In this document: piece after piece, positions 1-6,831 of the stretch
How the letters are laid out: each line of letters starts with the position of its first letter
Numbering within the stretch: position 1 is the stretch's first letter
Assembly: GCA_937920575.1 (NCBI GenBank)
Contig: CAKZSF010000255.1
Span: forward strand, 1-9,203
Direction of reading: 5' to 3'
Length of the DNA: 9,203 nucleotides
DNA from: an uncultured Sphingomonadaceae bacterium
GTDB lineage: Bacteria; Pseudomonadota; Alphaproteobacteria; Sphingomonadales; Sphingomonadaceae
Position numbers and translations under genes: made by a program
The notes under the pieces: model-generated
Seen by the model: only the letters and a program-made list of their open reading frames with translations
Told to the model about the DNA's origin: nothing
The model's database searches: none

Positions 1-147
1 TTTGACGACGCCGAGCGCGACGCAATCCGCGCGCACTCGATGGCGCGCGCCATCACCCTTGGGCCGCGGATCTTGCGCGGCGAAACCGCTGCCATCGCAT
101 CACTCAGCCTATGGATGGGGACAGTTGGCGACTGGTCCAAGGTTTAA
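1..147 (+). CDS. rsmE: 16S rRNA (uracil(1498)-N3)-methyltransferase RsmE, C-terminal end (5' truncated by window)
   Basis: Only the last 48 residues are in the window; the frame is open at base 1 and stops with TAA at 145-147. RsmE methylates N3 of U1498 in 16S rRNA using S-adenosylmethionine, on the assembled 30S subunit. The visible part begins with FDDAERDAI, which in this family directly follows the GPEGG loop. It continues with ITLGPRILRGETA (residues 18-30), the C-terminal SAM-binding knot motif of SPOUT methyltransferases, normally LG.RILR.ETA. It ends with the short helix usual for the family, so the C-terminus looks complete. gshA follows on the same strand after 57 bases, a neighbourhood I associate with sphingomonads. 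The catalytic start and RNA-binding N-terminal domain lie outside the window and cannot be judged. Confidence 0.88.
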   Translation, partial: FDDAERDAIRAHSMARAITLGPRILRGETAAIASLSLWMGTVGDWSKV

Positions 148-204
148 TCGGTTTCGCGCGATTAGCCCTTCCCTCGCGCCATTTCGTTGCCTAACGAAAC
201 CGGC
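148..204 (+). promoter_or_regulatory. gshA leader with nested and mutually exclusive inverted repeats
   Basis: This 57-base spacer between the rsmE stop and the gshA ATG holds three perfect inverted repeats. The first is TTTCGTT (182-188) with AACGAAA (193-199), a 7-bp stem with a 4-base loop ending 5 bases before the ATG. The second is CGGTTTCG (149-156) with CGAAACCG (195-202), 8 bp enclosing most of the spacer. The third is GCGCGA (156-161) with TCGCGC (174-179). The first two compete for bases 195-199, so only one can form at a time. No clear Shine-Dalgarno sequence precedes gshA. The layout would suit control of translation initiation or of read-through from rsmE. No T-run follows, so a simple intrinsic terminator is unlikely. 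Function is inference; the base pairing is directly visible. Confidence 0.4.
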
Positions 205-1575
205 ATGAGCACACGCAAGGCCTCGGACGCAGACGAACCCGTCATTGAGAGCCGCGAGCAATTGGTAGCCCCAATGCTGGCGGGCGAGAAACCCGAATCC
301 GATTGGCGTATTGGCACCGAGCACGAGAAATTCGTCTATTGCCGCACAGACCATCACGCGCCGTCTTATGACGAGAAATGCGGCATCCGCGATATCCTGA
401 TGGCGACGCAGGAATTCGGTTGGAAACCGGTCGAGGAAAACGGGAATGTCATCGCCATGTCGGGCGATGACGGCACGATCAGCCTGGAACCAGCGGGCCA
501 GTTAGAACTGTCTGGAGCCCCGCTCGAAAATCTGCACGAGACGTGCAACGAAACCGGCCGCCACCTCAATCAAGTCAAGCAGATCGGCGAGAAATGCGGC
601 GTTGGCTTTATTGGTCTGGGCATGTGGCCGGATAAGACGCGCGAAGAGCTGCCCGTGATGCCCAAGGGGCGGTACGGAATCATGATGCGCCATATGCCGA
701 CAGTCGGCGATCTGGGCCTTGATATGATGCTGCGCACTTGCACCATTCAGGTCAATCTGGATTATTCGTCCGAAGCGGACATGGTGAAGAAGTTTCGCAC
801 TTCGCTCGCGCTTCAACCGCTCGCGACTGCGCTGTTTGCGAACTCGCCTTTTACCGAAGGCAAGCCCAACGGATATCTTTCCTACCGCAGCCACATCTGG
901 TCAGACACTGACCCGCACCGCACCGGCATGCTGCCGTTCGTGTTCGAGGACGGGTTCGGCTATGATCGCTGGGCGGAATATATGCTCGACGTGCCGATGT
1001 ATTTCGTGTTCCGCGATGGGCAATATATCGACGCCGCAGGCCAAAGCTTCCGAGATTTTCTAAATGGCGAGCTTCCCGCTCTGCCCGGCGAAAGGCCGAC
1101 AGCAAGCGATTGGTGGGATCATTTGAGCACGGCCTTCCCCGAGGTGCGCTTGAAAAGCTTCCTCGAAATGCGCGGAGCCGATGGCGGTCCATGGGGCCGC
1201 ATTTGCGCCCTGCCCGCATTCTGGGTCGGTCTGCTGTATGATCAAGCCGCGCTGGATGCAGCGTGGAACCTGGTCAAGGATTGGACGATGGAAGAGCGCG
1301 AGGCGCTGCGCAATGCCGCGCCCAAGCTTGCTCTTGATGCGCCCATTCCCGGTGGCCACACGCTGCGCGACATTGCGGGTGATGTGCTGGCGATCGCGCG
1401 CGGCGGATTGTCGGCGCGCAACCGCCTGAACACCAGCGGCGATAACGAAACCGGGTTCCTCGAAACGCTCGACGAGATTGTTGCGACCGGTAAAGTCCCC
1501 GCTCAGCGCCTGCTCGACAAATATGAGGGTGAGTGGCGCGGCGACATCACGCGGATTTACGAAGAGAGCTTTTAG
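205..1575 (+). CDS. gshA: Glutamate--cysteine ligase (plant/alphaproteobacterial type)
   Basis: Encodes 456 residues, the usual length for this class. The enzyme joins L-glutamate and L-cysteine with ATP to give gamma-glutamylcysteine, the first and normally rate-limiting step of glutathione synthesis in the cytosol. Visible family signatures are IGTEHEKF (residues 36-43), SLEPAGQLELSGAP (93-106), the substrate-pocket stretch MMRHMPTVG...RTCTIQVNLDY (160-187), RSHIW (228-232) and KSFLEMRGADGGPW (317-330) followed by CALPAFWVGLLYD. This pattern matches plant GSH1 and its alphaproteobacterial relatives, not the E. coli GshA fold group. I chose the ATG at 205; an in-frame TTG at 187 would add six residues but lies inside a hairpin and has no ribosome-binding site. 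The gene follows rsmE and precedes the ABM-domain gene by 14 bases, so cotranscription is likely. No damage or missing motif is visible. Confidence 0.95.
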   Translation: MSTRKASDADEPVIESREQLVAPMLAGEKPESDWRIGTEHEKFVYCRTDHHAPSYDEKCGIRDILMATQEFGWKPVEENGNVIAMSGDDGTISLEPAGQLELSGAPLENLHETCNETGRHLNQVKQIGEKCGVGFIGLGMWPDKTREELPVMPKGRYGIMMRHMPTVGDLGLDMMLRTCTIQVNLDYSSEADMVKKFRTSLALQPLATALFANSPFTEGKPNGYLSYRSHIWSDTDPHRTGMLPFVFEDGFGYDRWAEYMLDVPMYFVFRDGQYIDAAGQSFRDFLNGELPALPGERPTASDWWDHLSTAFPEVRLKSFLEMRGADGGPWGRICALPAFWVGLLYDQAALDAAWNLVKDWTMEEREALRNAAPKLALDAPIPGGHTLRDIAGDVLAIARGGLSARNRLNTSGDNETGFLETLDEIVATGKVPAQRLLDKYEGEWRGDITRIYEESF

Positions 1576-1577
1576 CG

Positions 1578-1582
1578 AAAGG
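1578..1582 (+). promoter_or_regulatory. Ribosome-binding site of the ABM-domain gene
   Basis: AAAGG lies 7 bases before the ATG at 1590, immediately after the gshA stop. It selects this ATG over upstream in-frame starts that would run back into gshA from about 1533. Confidence 0.55.
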
Positions 1583-1589
1583 CGTTCCC

Positions 1590-1889
1590 ATGATCCTAGT
1601 TACCGGAACCGTTCAATTGCCGGAAGGCGGGCTGGAAAAGCTGCTGCCGGCGGCCAAAATCATGATGGACAAAACACGCAAGGAGGATGGCTGCATCAGC
1701 TATGCCTATTCGCAGGATCTGGTCGATCCATCCATGATGCATGTTGCCGAGGCGTGGCGTGACCGCGAAGCATTGGCCGCGCATTTTGAGACACCGCATA
1801 TGGCGGTTTGGCGGGCAGCCATTCGTGAAGTCGGTTTAATCGACCGCAATCTGAAGGCCCATGAGGCCGACGAGGGCGAAGTGATTTAG
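1590..1889 (+). CDS. Antibiotic biosynthesis monooxygenase (ABM) domain protein, putative quinol monooxygenase-like
   Basis: A 99-residue cytosolic protein made of one ABM domain (dimeric ferredoxin-like alpha+beta barrel). Members include the quinol monooxygenase YgiN, heme-degrading enzymes and many uncharacterised stress proteins. Supporting features are an opening beta strand (MILVTGTVQL), a helix at 14-29, the turn EDGCISYAY (32-40), and the family strand-helix pattern HVAEAWRDREALAAHFETPHM (51-71) with Glu54, Trp56, His65 and His70 at typical ABM positions. The start is set by AAAGG 7 bases upstream. It lies 14 bases behind gshA and probably shares its transcript, which could mean a role in oxidative or quinone stress, but that is guilt by association. 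Substrate cannot be told from the sequence. Its stop is 3 bases from the end of the convergent membrane gene. Confidence 0.85.
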   Translation: MILVTGTVQLPEGGLEKLLPAAKIMMDKTRKEDGCISYAYSQDLVDPSMMHVAEAWRDREALAAHFETPHMAVWRAAIREVGLIDRNLKAHEADEGEVI

Positions 1890-1892
1890 CGC

Positions 1893-3236
1893 CTACTCGG
1901 CTGGTTGAACAACCGCCGGATTGCTGGTGCGCGATTTGAGACGGCGCGCCAATTTGGTCAGCGGTGCGGTGATAATCCCGTTCTCGCTCATCCAGTCATA
2001 ATATTCGCGATATTTCGGATCTTCGGAAAGCAGATGCGCTTCCTCTGTGCGCGCGCGCCAGTAGTAAATCCCGCTGAACACGGCGAGGAACACGGTATTG
2101 CGGACCATGTCGGTCCACGATCCGTTGGTGACCAGAAACGGCATGATCGAAAACCACCAGAATGCGTTCTTCGAAAGATAGGCCGGGTGGCGCGTAAAGG
2201 CATACGGCCCGTTGGTGATCACGCCGCGGTAAGTCAGGTTGGAAAAGCGCAGGCCAAAGGCAATCGTCGCCCAAGCATAAATCGCGGTCAGCACGACCAG
2301 CCACGCGCCCCACACCCAGAGCAGGGTCGTTTGACCGGCAAACCAATGTGCCCAGTCAGCCGTGTTGACTTGATAAGTGAAGATGCCCGCTTGGTTCAAC
2401 GGCGGATAGCACAGCAGTGCCGCCAACCAGCCAGCGAGGAAAGGGTTGCCGCTGCGAATATGCGCATCAAGCGGGCGGAACGTGACCAGATAGCCAACTG
2501 TGCCGATCTGCACATCGATCAGGAACAGCACGTTGAACAACAGCACTGCGAAGGTCACCGGATCTTGGATCAAGACTGGAATATCGGCGTTCACAACCAA
2601 TGCAAAAAGGCCGGGAAGGATCGAGATCATAAAGGCCGTGAAGAAGCCTTTGATCATCCATGCGCGCCAATGTTTTTTGACTTCAGCCGCGTCCCATTCC
2701 TCGCGGCCGATCAGCAAGGCACCGAAATGCCAGGAATGGTCGCGCGGTTGCTTCATCACCCGGTCGATCCACAGCACATAGGGGACCGAAAGGATAAACA
2801 GCGGCATCGCGGCAAAGCCGAGAACCTCCATCGCGAAGAGATATTGGCCGTCCCAATACCACCGCGCGACGCAGTAGAAGAATCCAATGACAGCCCATGT
2901 CGCCCACAGGCCGGCAATCTTTGTGATCGAAATATCGAGAATGTCGGAGACGGGCTTGGAATTGTCCCAATCGATCCCCGTGCTGGGATTGCGATGCACT
3001 TTTTCGACAAACACCGCCCACGCCATCATCGGCACGGCGCTGAACAAGAGCGCGGCCAGCGACGCGTATGGTCCGGCCAAAGGCGCTCTCGGGCCCGGCA
3101 AACCGAATGTTTCGCCAATACCGGCCCAGTTGCGGCAGATAACCACCCACACCAAAAGCCCAGCCAGACCGATGAAGCCGGTGATGGCCGTTACGTCGCT
3201 CGCGGGTTTCGCGAGTGTAGGATTGTGCCCCGTCAT
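1893..3236 (-). CDS. Large polytopic membrane protein with isoprenylcysteine carboxyl methyltransferase-like C-terminal domain
   Basis: Encodes 447 residues with about ten hydrophobic segments (roughly 17-36, 56-77, 105-124, 134-156, 195-218, 227-250, 267-285, 302-327, 353-370, 378-394), so an integral inner-membrane protein. The last third carries the ICMT/PEMT-type methyltransferase signature: GPYAFTRHPAYLSK (343-356) with the RHP-Y core, then RARTEEAHL (394-402) with the paired glutamates and EDPKYREYYD (405-414). Such enzymes transfer a methyl group from S-adenosylmethionine to a membrane-embedded acceptor. The acceptor is unknown; CAAX-prenylated proteins are not expected in this bacterium. 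The N-terminal 250 or so residues exceed the usual bacterial ICMT-like length (about 150-220) and I do not recognise them. The ATG at 3236 has no good ribosome-binding site, but no better in-frame start was found. It is 85 bases downstream of bamB on the same strand. Confidence 0.8.
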   Translation of the reverse strand: MTGHNPTLAKPASDVTAITGFIGLAGLLVWVVICRNWAGIGETFGLPGPRAPLAGPYASLAALLFSAVPMMAWAVFVEKVHRNPSTGIDWDNSKPVSDILDISITKIAGLWATWAVIGFFYCVARWYWDGQYLFAMEVLGFAAMPLFILSVPYVLWIDRVMKQPRDHSWHFGALLIGREEWDAAEVKKHWRAWMIKGFFTAFMISILPGLFALVVNADIPVLIQDPVTFAVLLFNVLFLIDVQIGTVGYLVTFRPLDAHIRSGNPFLAGWLAALLCYPPLNQAGIFTYQVNTADWAHWFAGQTTLLWVWGAWLVVLTAIYAWATIAFGLRFSNLTYRGVITNGPYAFTRHPAYLSKNAFWWFSIMPFLVTNGSWTDMVRNTVFLAVFSGIYYWRARTEEAHLLSEDPKYREYYDWMSENGIITAPLTKLARRLKSRTSNPAVVQPAE

Positions 3237-3331
3237 AGGGGCTGGCTTTAGGCAAAAAGGGTTAAGACCGTGGTAACAGGTGCCCGCTTTTCAGCTGGTC
3301 TGTTCAGGCTGGAGGGCCAATTTACCTCCAG
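3237..3331 (-). terminator. bamB 3' end and spacer: hairpins, possible weak terminator
   Basis: A perfect 7-bp inverted repeat, CTGGAGG (3309-3315) with CCTCCAG (3325-3331), has the bamB stop codon in its 9-base loop. It lacks a T-run on either strand, so it is more likely an mRNA 3'-end structure than a terminator. Further along the - strand, AGACC/GGTCT (3265-3269 with 3297-3301, long loop) is followed a few bases later by five T residues (bases 3254-3258), a poor terminator-like arrangement. Neither is strong enough to say that bamB and the downstream membrane gene are separate transcription units. Confidence 0.25.
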
Positions 3332-4674
3332 GCGTGCAGTTTCCCGTCATCGTCAAGGATATACAGCGTCTGGTTTGCCATAACCGGCGCAAGCGACACG
3401 CCTGCATTCAGTTCGGCAAATTCAGTGGTGGAACCATCCATCACGTTCACTGACCAAACCTGACCGCGCGAACTCGCAATCCATAGGCGATTGTTGGCCA
3501 AAACAGGCCCGGTCCAGAAGATCGCGCCTTCCTTGTCCTTCTCATCCTTCCAACGCGGCAGCTGGCTGATCCAGCGGACTTTGCCAGTGTTGCGTTGGAT
3601 CGCGAGCAAGCGCGAATCATCTGTCAGTGTGAAGATCCACTCACCCGCCAGCGCTGGTGTCGAAATTCCCGCGAGGTTCAGCTCCCAGATCCGCTGGCCC
3701 GTGACCAGCTGATAGGCCGCCATCCGACCGCCTTGGCCCAAAGCGTAGACGAAACCGGAATCGATGATGGGATCGGCATCCACATCGGTTAGCGTGCCGA
3801 CCTGTGTCGAAATGGATGTGCGCGCCAACGCATCAGCCCATAGGATCCGGCCATTCTCGTAACGATAGGCAGACAGCTCTCCGGTCGAGTAACCGGCAAT
3901 CACCGTGCCTTGGCCAGCTGCTGGCGATGCAACGCCAAACACACCAGCTTGCGCCGAAGAGCCCGATTCGTCCCACTGGAACGCGCCCGTGTTCGCGTCG
4001 AGCGTGTGAATCTGGTTGTCTTGCGTCATCACGAAGACAGAATTGAACGCCACGGTTGGCGATCCGCGCAACGGCCCGGCTGGCTTCGCACGCCACAGTT
4101 CTGCGCCGGTGGTCGCGTTCAACGCAACAACATCACCCACGCCGTTAGTCGCGTAGACCCGGTCATTGGCATATGTCGCACCGCCACCAAACGCCGCCGA
4201 TTCCAGATTGCTCGCCACTTCGAGACGATAGCTCCAAAGCTTGGCACCCGATTGGGCGTCATAGGCGTGAACCGAGGCGTTCGTGTCCACGGCAAACAGC
4301 TTGCCATCACCAACCACCGGCGAAGCGGCGAGACGACGTTTGTTAGAACTACCCGCAATCTGGGCTGTCCAGGCGCGGCTGGGCGAGGATGCGAAGCTAA
4401 GGTGGCCCATGCTGTTGGAAGCATTGCCGCCTGATTGCGACCAGGCCGTGTTGGGTGCAGCAGTCGGCAAAACCACCGCAACATTTGCGATCGAGGGGTC
4501 AACCTTTGTGCCTGCATCAATGCGCGAGAGGATTGGAATACGATTGCCCAGCGTTGGTGTTTTGGGATCGTCATCGTCACCACCAAACACCGAACAACCG
4601 GTCAGGCCAACAGCCATCAGAGTGGTCAGCGCAATGGCGCGAGTCGCTTTGCGGATAGGGCGGAATTGCTTCAT
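3322..4674 (-). CDS. bamB: Outer membrane protein assembly factor BamB (PQQ-like beta-propeller lipoprotein)
   Basis: Encodes 450 residues. The N-terminus has a positive region, a hydrophobic stretch and the lipobox LTGC with Cys27; Ser28 at +2 predicts sorting to the outer membrane. After an acidic linker (DDDD, 33-36) comes a beta-propeller of repeated strands ending in the PQQ-type pattern ...DA.TG...W: around 135-148, 182-195, 222-235, 267-280, 318-331, 356-369 and 406-419, closing with LHAWR at the C-terminus. This fits the eight-bladed BamB fold. BamB is the periplasm-facing lipoprotein of the BAM complex, which inserts beta-barrel proteins into the outer membrane. It lies 32 bases downstream of a YfgM-like gene, the conserved yfgM-bamB order, which separates it from soluble PQQ dehydrogenases. 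Its length is greater than the E. coli protein (about 390), mostly through the N-terminal linker. The start ATG has AGAGC 6 bases upstream. Confidence 0.92.
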   Translation of the reverse strand: MKQFRPIRKATRAIALTTLMAVGLTGCSVFGGDDDDPKTPTLGNRIPILSRIDAGTKVDPSIANVAVVLPTAAPNTAWSQSGGNASNSMGHLSFASSPSRAWTAQIAGSSNKRRLAASPVVGDGKLFAVDTNASVHAYDAQSGAKLWSYRLEVASNLESAAFGGGATYANDRVYATNGVGDVVALNATTGAELWRAKPAGPLRGSPTVAFNSVFVMTQDNQIHTLDANTGAFQWDESGSSAQAGVFGVASPAAGQGTVIAGYSTGELSAYRYENGRILWADALARTSISTQVGTLTDVDADPIIDSGFVYALGQGGRMAAYQLVTGQRIWELNLAGISTPALAGEWIFTLTDDSRLLAIQRNTGKVRWISQLPRWKDEKDKEGAIFWTGPVLANNRLWIASSRGQVWSVNVMDGSTTEFAELNAGVSLAPVMANQTLYILDDDGKLHAWR

Positions 4675-4706
4675 TGTGTCGCTCTGTATGCCTCTTGCTT
4701 AACCGG

Positions 4707-5501
4707 TTATTGCGCCGGAGCCGGTGGTGGCCCCTCGGCTTCGGGTGCTTCTGCGCCAATTTCTTCGAGCAGCTCTTCCGGGTCCTTGATTGCGTCAAAG
4801 CCGAGAACTCCAGCAAGCTGGCGTGATCGCGATTGCAGCGAACCCGGCGCGTCGTCGTCCTTGGCAATCTCGACCAGCAGCGGCCCTGCCAATTCTGGCT
4901 TGTCTTGCGCCAGATAAGCAGCCGCGAGATATTCGGCCGCATGCGGGAACCACGGGGTGCCAGAAACGGCTAGCGGCTTCATCCGCTCAATCACCTCTTC
5001 CGGCTTGAGTGTATCGAACGTGACACCAACTTCGCGAATCTTGGCCAGATTGCGCAACTGTTCTGGAACGCTCTCATCCGCTGCAATCTCGGCAAGGATC
5101 TTCGCGGCCTCTTCCGGCTTGTCCTGCTGCGCGGCAATCCCGGCTTGGATCATGCGCGCGGACACTGCATGTGCGGACTGATCACCATCGGCGATGGGCG
5201 CAAATGCTGCGCTGGCTGTCTCCAGATTGCCATCCTGAAGCTGGTCCATCGCCTGAACAAGCGATTCAGATGCCTCTTCCTTGCCCGCGTTTACGCTGTT
5301 CGAATACCAGGTGTAGCCGCCCAAGCCAGCCAGGCCGACGGCCAGCGCAATCGCCACAGGGATACCGTATTTCTTGGCCGCATCCTGCATTTCCTGCGTG
5401 CGCACAGCCTCGTCGACTTCGCGCATGAACACGTCATCTTGCGGGTCCGTTTTGGGCTGTTCGCCCTCGCCGGAACTGTCAGTTTCTGGTTTCTTGGCCA
5501 A
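4707..5501 (-). CDS. YfgM-like tetratricopeptide repeat membrane protein (TPR_21 family)
   Basis: Encodes 264 residues. An acidic, polar N-terminal tail (1-25) leads to the family stretch DVFMREVDEAVRTQEMQ (23-39), then one transmembrane helix (about 47-67), then a periplasmic alpha-helical TPR region (about 75-235). It ends in a Pro/Ala/Glu-rich tail. In E. coli YfgM is an inner-membrane protein that associates with SecYEG and periplasmic chaperones and helps hand over outer-membrane proteins, consistent with its place just ahead of bamB. The start is a TTG at 5501; it is supported by AGAGG 9 bases upstream, the match to the family N-terminus and the absence of any other start before Met26. 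The 32-base gap to bamB implies one operon. Specific partners in this organism are inferred only. Confidence 0.85.
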   Translation of the reverse strand: MAKKPETDSSGEGEQPKTDPQDDVFMREVDEAVRTQEMQDAAKKYGIPVAIALAVGLAGLGGYTWYSNSVNAGKEEASESLVQAMDQLQDGNLETASAAFAPIADGDQSAHAVSARMIQAGIAAQQDKPEEAAKILAEIAADESVPEQLRNLAKIREVGVTFDTLKPEEVIERMKPLAVSGTPWFPHAAEYLAAAYLAQDKPELAGPLLVEIAKDDDAPGSLQSRSRQLAGVLGFDAIKDPEELLEEIGAEAPEAEGPPPAPAQ

Positions 5502-5649
5502 AGTCGTCTGCCTCTGTATTTTGGATAGCGTCTGCCATGTTTGACGCGCTGTTTAGCCTAAGCCACAGCCAATTCAATCATAAGTCTAGCCGTGATCCCC
5601 AATCCCCCTTGAACCTTTGATGAAGCACGCACCCAGGCGCACCCCCTGA
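5502..5649 (-). promoter_or_regulatory. Spacer upstream of yfgM-bamB, probable promoter region
   Basis: This 148-base gap is the longest in the window and separates the glycosyltransferase stop from the yfgM-like start on the same strand. It is AT-richer than its surroundings. On the - strand TATGAT (bases 5577-5582) matches the sigma-70 -10 consensus at five of six positions, but no convincing -35 element lies 16-18 bases before it. I see no hairpin followed by a T-run that would end the glycosyltransferase transcript. A promoter for the yfgM-bamB operon here is plausible from the position; the exact site is uncertain. Confidence 0.35.
5511..5515 (-). promoter_or_regulatory. Ribosome-binding site for the TTG start of the yfgM-like gene
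   Basis: On the - strand this reads AGAGG, 9 bases before the TTG start at 5501. It supports a rare TTG start rather than the next in-frame ATG 25 codons later. Confidence 0.5.
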
Positions 5650-6831
5650 TCACGGCATTTTTCCAAGTCCCATGGCTCTGGAATAGAGCGCCGAATAGCT
5701 GTCAATCATCGCTCGCCGGTCAAACAATGCCACGGCTTTGCGCCGATTGGCCTCGCCCACTTCGAACCGCATATCGGCATCAGCGGCCAATTCGGCCAAT
5801 GATCGTGCCAAGGCCGCTTCGTCGCCCGGCGAGGTGATAAATGCCCCGTTGGCGGGAGCCGCAATCGAGGCAACATCGCCAACCGCTGGTGCCGCAACCG
5901 GCAGCCCGCTGGCCATCGCCTCCACCACCGAAATCGGGAACTGCTCGCTGTGGGAAGACAGAGCAAAAATATCAAACAGTGGCGCAACTTTCGCTGGGTC
6001 GGCGAAGCCGGGCAAATGCACGCGCTCCGCAATGCCCAGCGCCTGCGCCTGTAGTTCAATCGCGTCGCGTTCCGGCCCCTCGCCCAAAATCACTAACTTC
6101 CACGGTTCTGGCAAGGGGGCAAAGGCGCGCACCAAGGCGGGCAGGTTCTTTACGGCGCGCAATCCCGCCATCGTGCCAACCCACAAATCGCCTTTTTGCT
6201 TGGTAACAGAGCCCAGCGCATCGGGCTTGCCGCGCCCGGCAAAGGCCCGCGTATCCACCCCATTGGGGATCCGCCTCAAACGCTTGGTCGGCTGCTGCCA
6301 ATCATTCAGCGCAATTGTTTCAAGTGTTTCAGACGGCACCACCAGCGCCGATGTGCGGCCCAGCGCGATCCGGCGAAACCAGTTGCGCTTCCAACTGAGC
6401 TTATCGGCCTCATCCTCGTTGAACCCGTCCTCGTGATGGATCAGCCAAGGCAGTTTCAAAGTGGTGGCAAACACTGTGTGCGCCAGCACTGCATCCATCG
6501 CGCCCCAATTGTAAGTCAGCACCAGATCAAACGGCTTCATCGCATCGGCCAGCTTTTTCAAGCGGCGCGGGAATGGCTTGCCGCGAAGTGATGGAAAATC
6601 ATCGGGGTAGCGGACATTGATGCGTTTGTTTACGAGCTCAGCCGCACCCAGCTTGCCCGGATCGCCCGAAACGATTGTGTGCTCCAAATTGGGGCCAAAC
6701 GCGTTCATCAATTCGACCGCGCGCAGCTCTTTGCCACCCGGATCGAACGCGGAATGGAGGTGGAGGATACGCTTTTGCGCGCTTCTCGCTCGCGCCGGCT
6801 TTGCGCCCTTGCCAGTGGCTTTGCGGCTCAT
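5650..6831 (-). CDS. Glycosyltransferase family 4 (GT-B fold)
   Basis: Encodes 393 residues with the two Rossmann-like domains of GT4 retaining glycosyltransferases. The N-terminal acceptor domain opens with RILHLHSAFDPGGKE (21-35), the usual glycine-rich loop after the first strand. The C-terminal donor domain contains IPNGVD (188-193), VGTMAGLRAVKNLPALVRAFA (218-238), LVILGEGPERD (246-256) and the EX7E motif Glu296-Glu304 in EQFPISVVEAMASGLPVAAP. These are the nucleotide-sugar binding and catalytic signatures, all intact. There is no signal peptide or membrane helix; a basic tail (1-21) could favour binding to the inner membrane. Donor and acceptor cannot be assigned, and no polysaccharide cluster surrounds it. 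Similarity to the sugar transferases found near exosortase loci is possible but unproven. Its ATG overlaps the stop of the hydrolase gene by 4 bases, so translation is probably coupled. Confidence 0.88.
   Translation of the reverse strand: MSRKATGKGAKPARARSAQKRILHLHSAFDPGGKELRAVELMNAFGPNLEHTIVSGDPGKLGAAELVNKRINVRYPDDFPSLRGKPFPRRLKKLADAMKPFDLVLTYNWGAMDAVLAHTVFATTLKLPWLIHHEDGFNEDEADKLSWKRNWFRRIALGRTSALVVPSETLETIALNDWQQPTKRLRRIPNGVDTRAFAGRGKPDALGSVTKQKGDLWVGTMAGLRAVKNLPALVRAFAPLPEPWKLVILGEGPERDAIELQAQALGIAERVHLPGFADPAKVAPLFDIFALSSHSEQFPISVVEAMASGLPVAAPAVGDVASIAAPANGAFITSPGDEAALARSLAELAADADMRFEVGEANRRKAVALFDRRAMIDSYSALYSRAMGLGKMP

Noticed and set aside
187..204. TTG at 187 as the gshA start
   Set aside because: It adds only six residues, has no ribosome-binding site and lies inside the 182-199 hairpin. 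The ATG at 205 is simpler.
1898..1918. Possible terminator between the ABM gene and the membrane gene
   Set aside because: The stem is short with a bulged base, lies inside a coding end and has no T-run on either strand.
1905..3251. 448-codon open frame on the + strand, antisense to the membrane methyltransferase gene
   Set aside because: It mirrors the real gene almost base for base. Its protein is rich in His, Arg and Gln with no hydrophobic pattern or family motif, as expected from the complement of a GC-rich membrane gene.
5600..5649. Terminator after the glycosyltransferase gene
   Set aside because: The GC-rich stretch contains similar direct blocks (GGTGCGC, GGTGCGT) but they do not pair with each other and no T-run follows.
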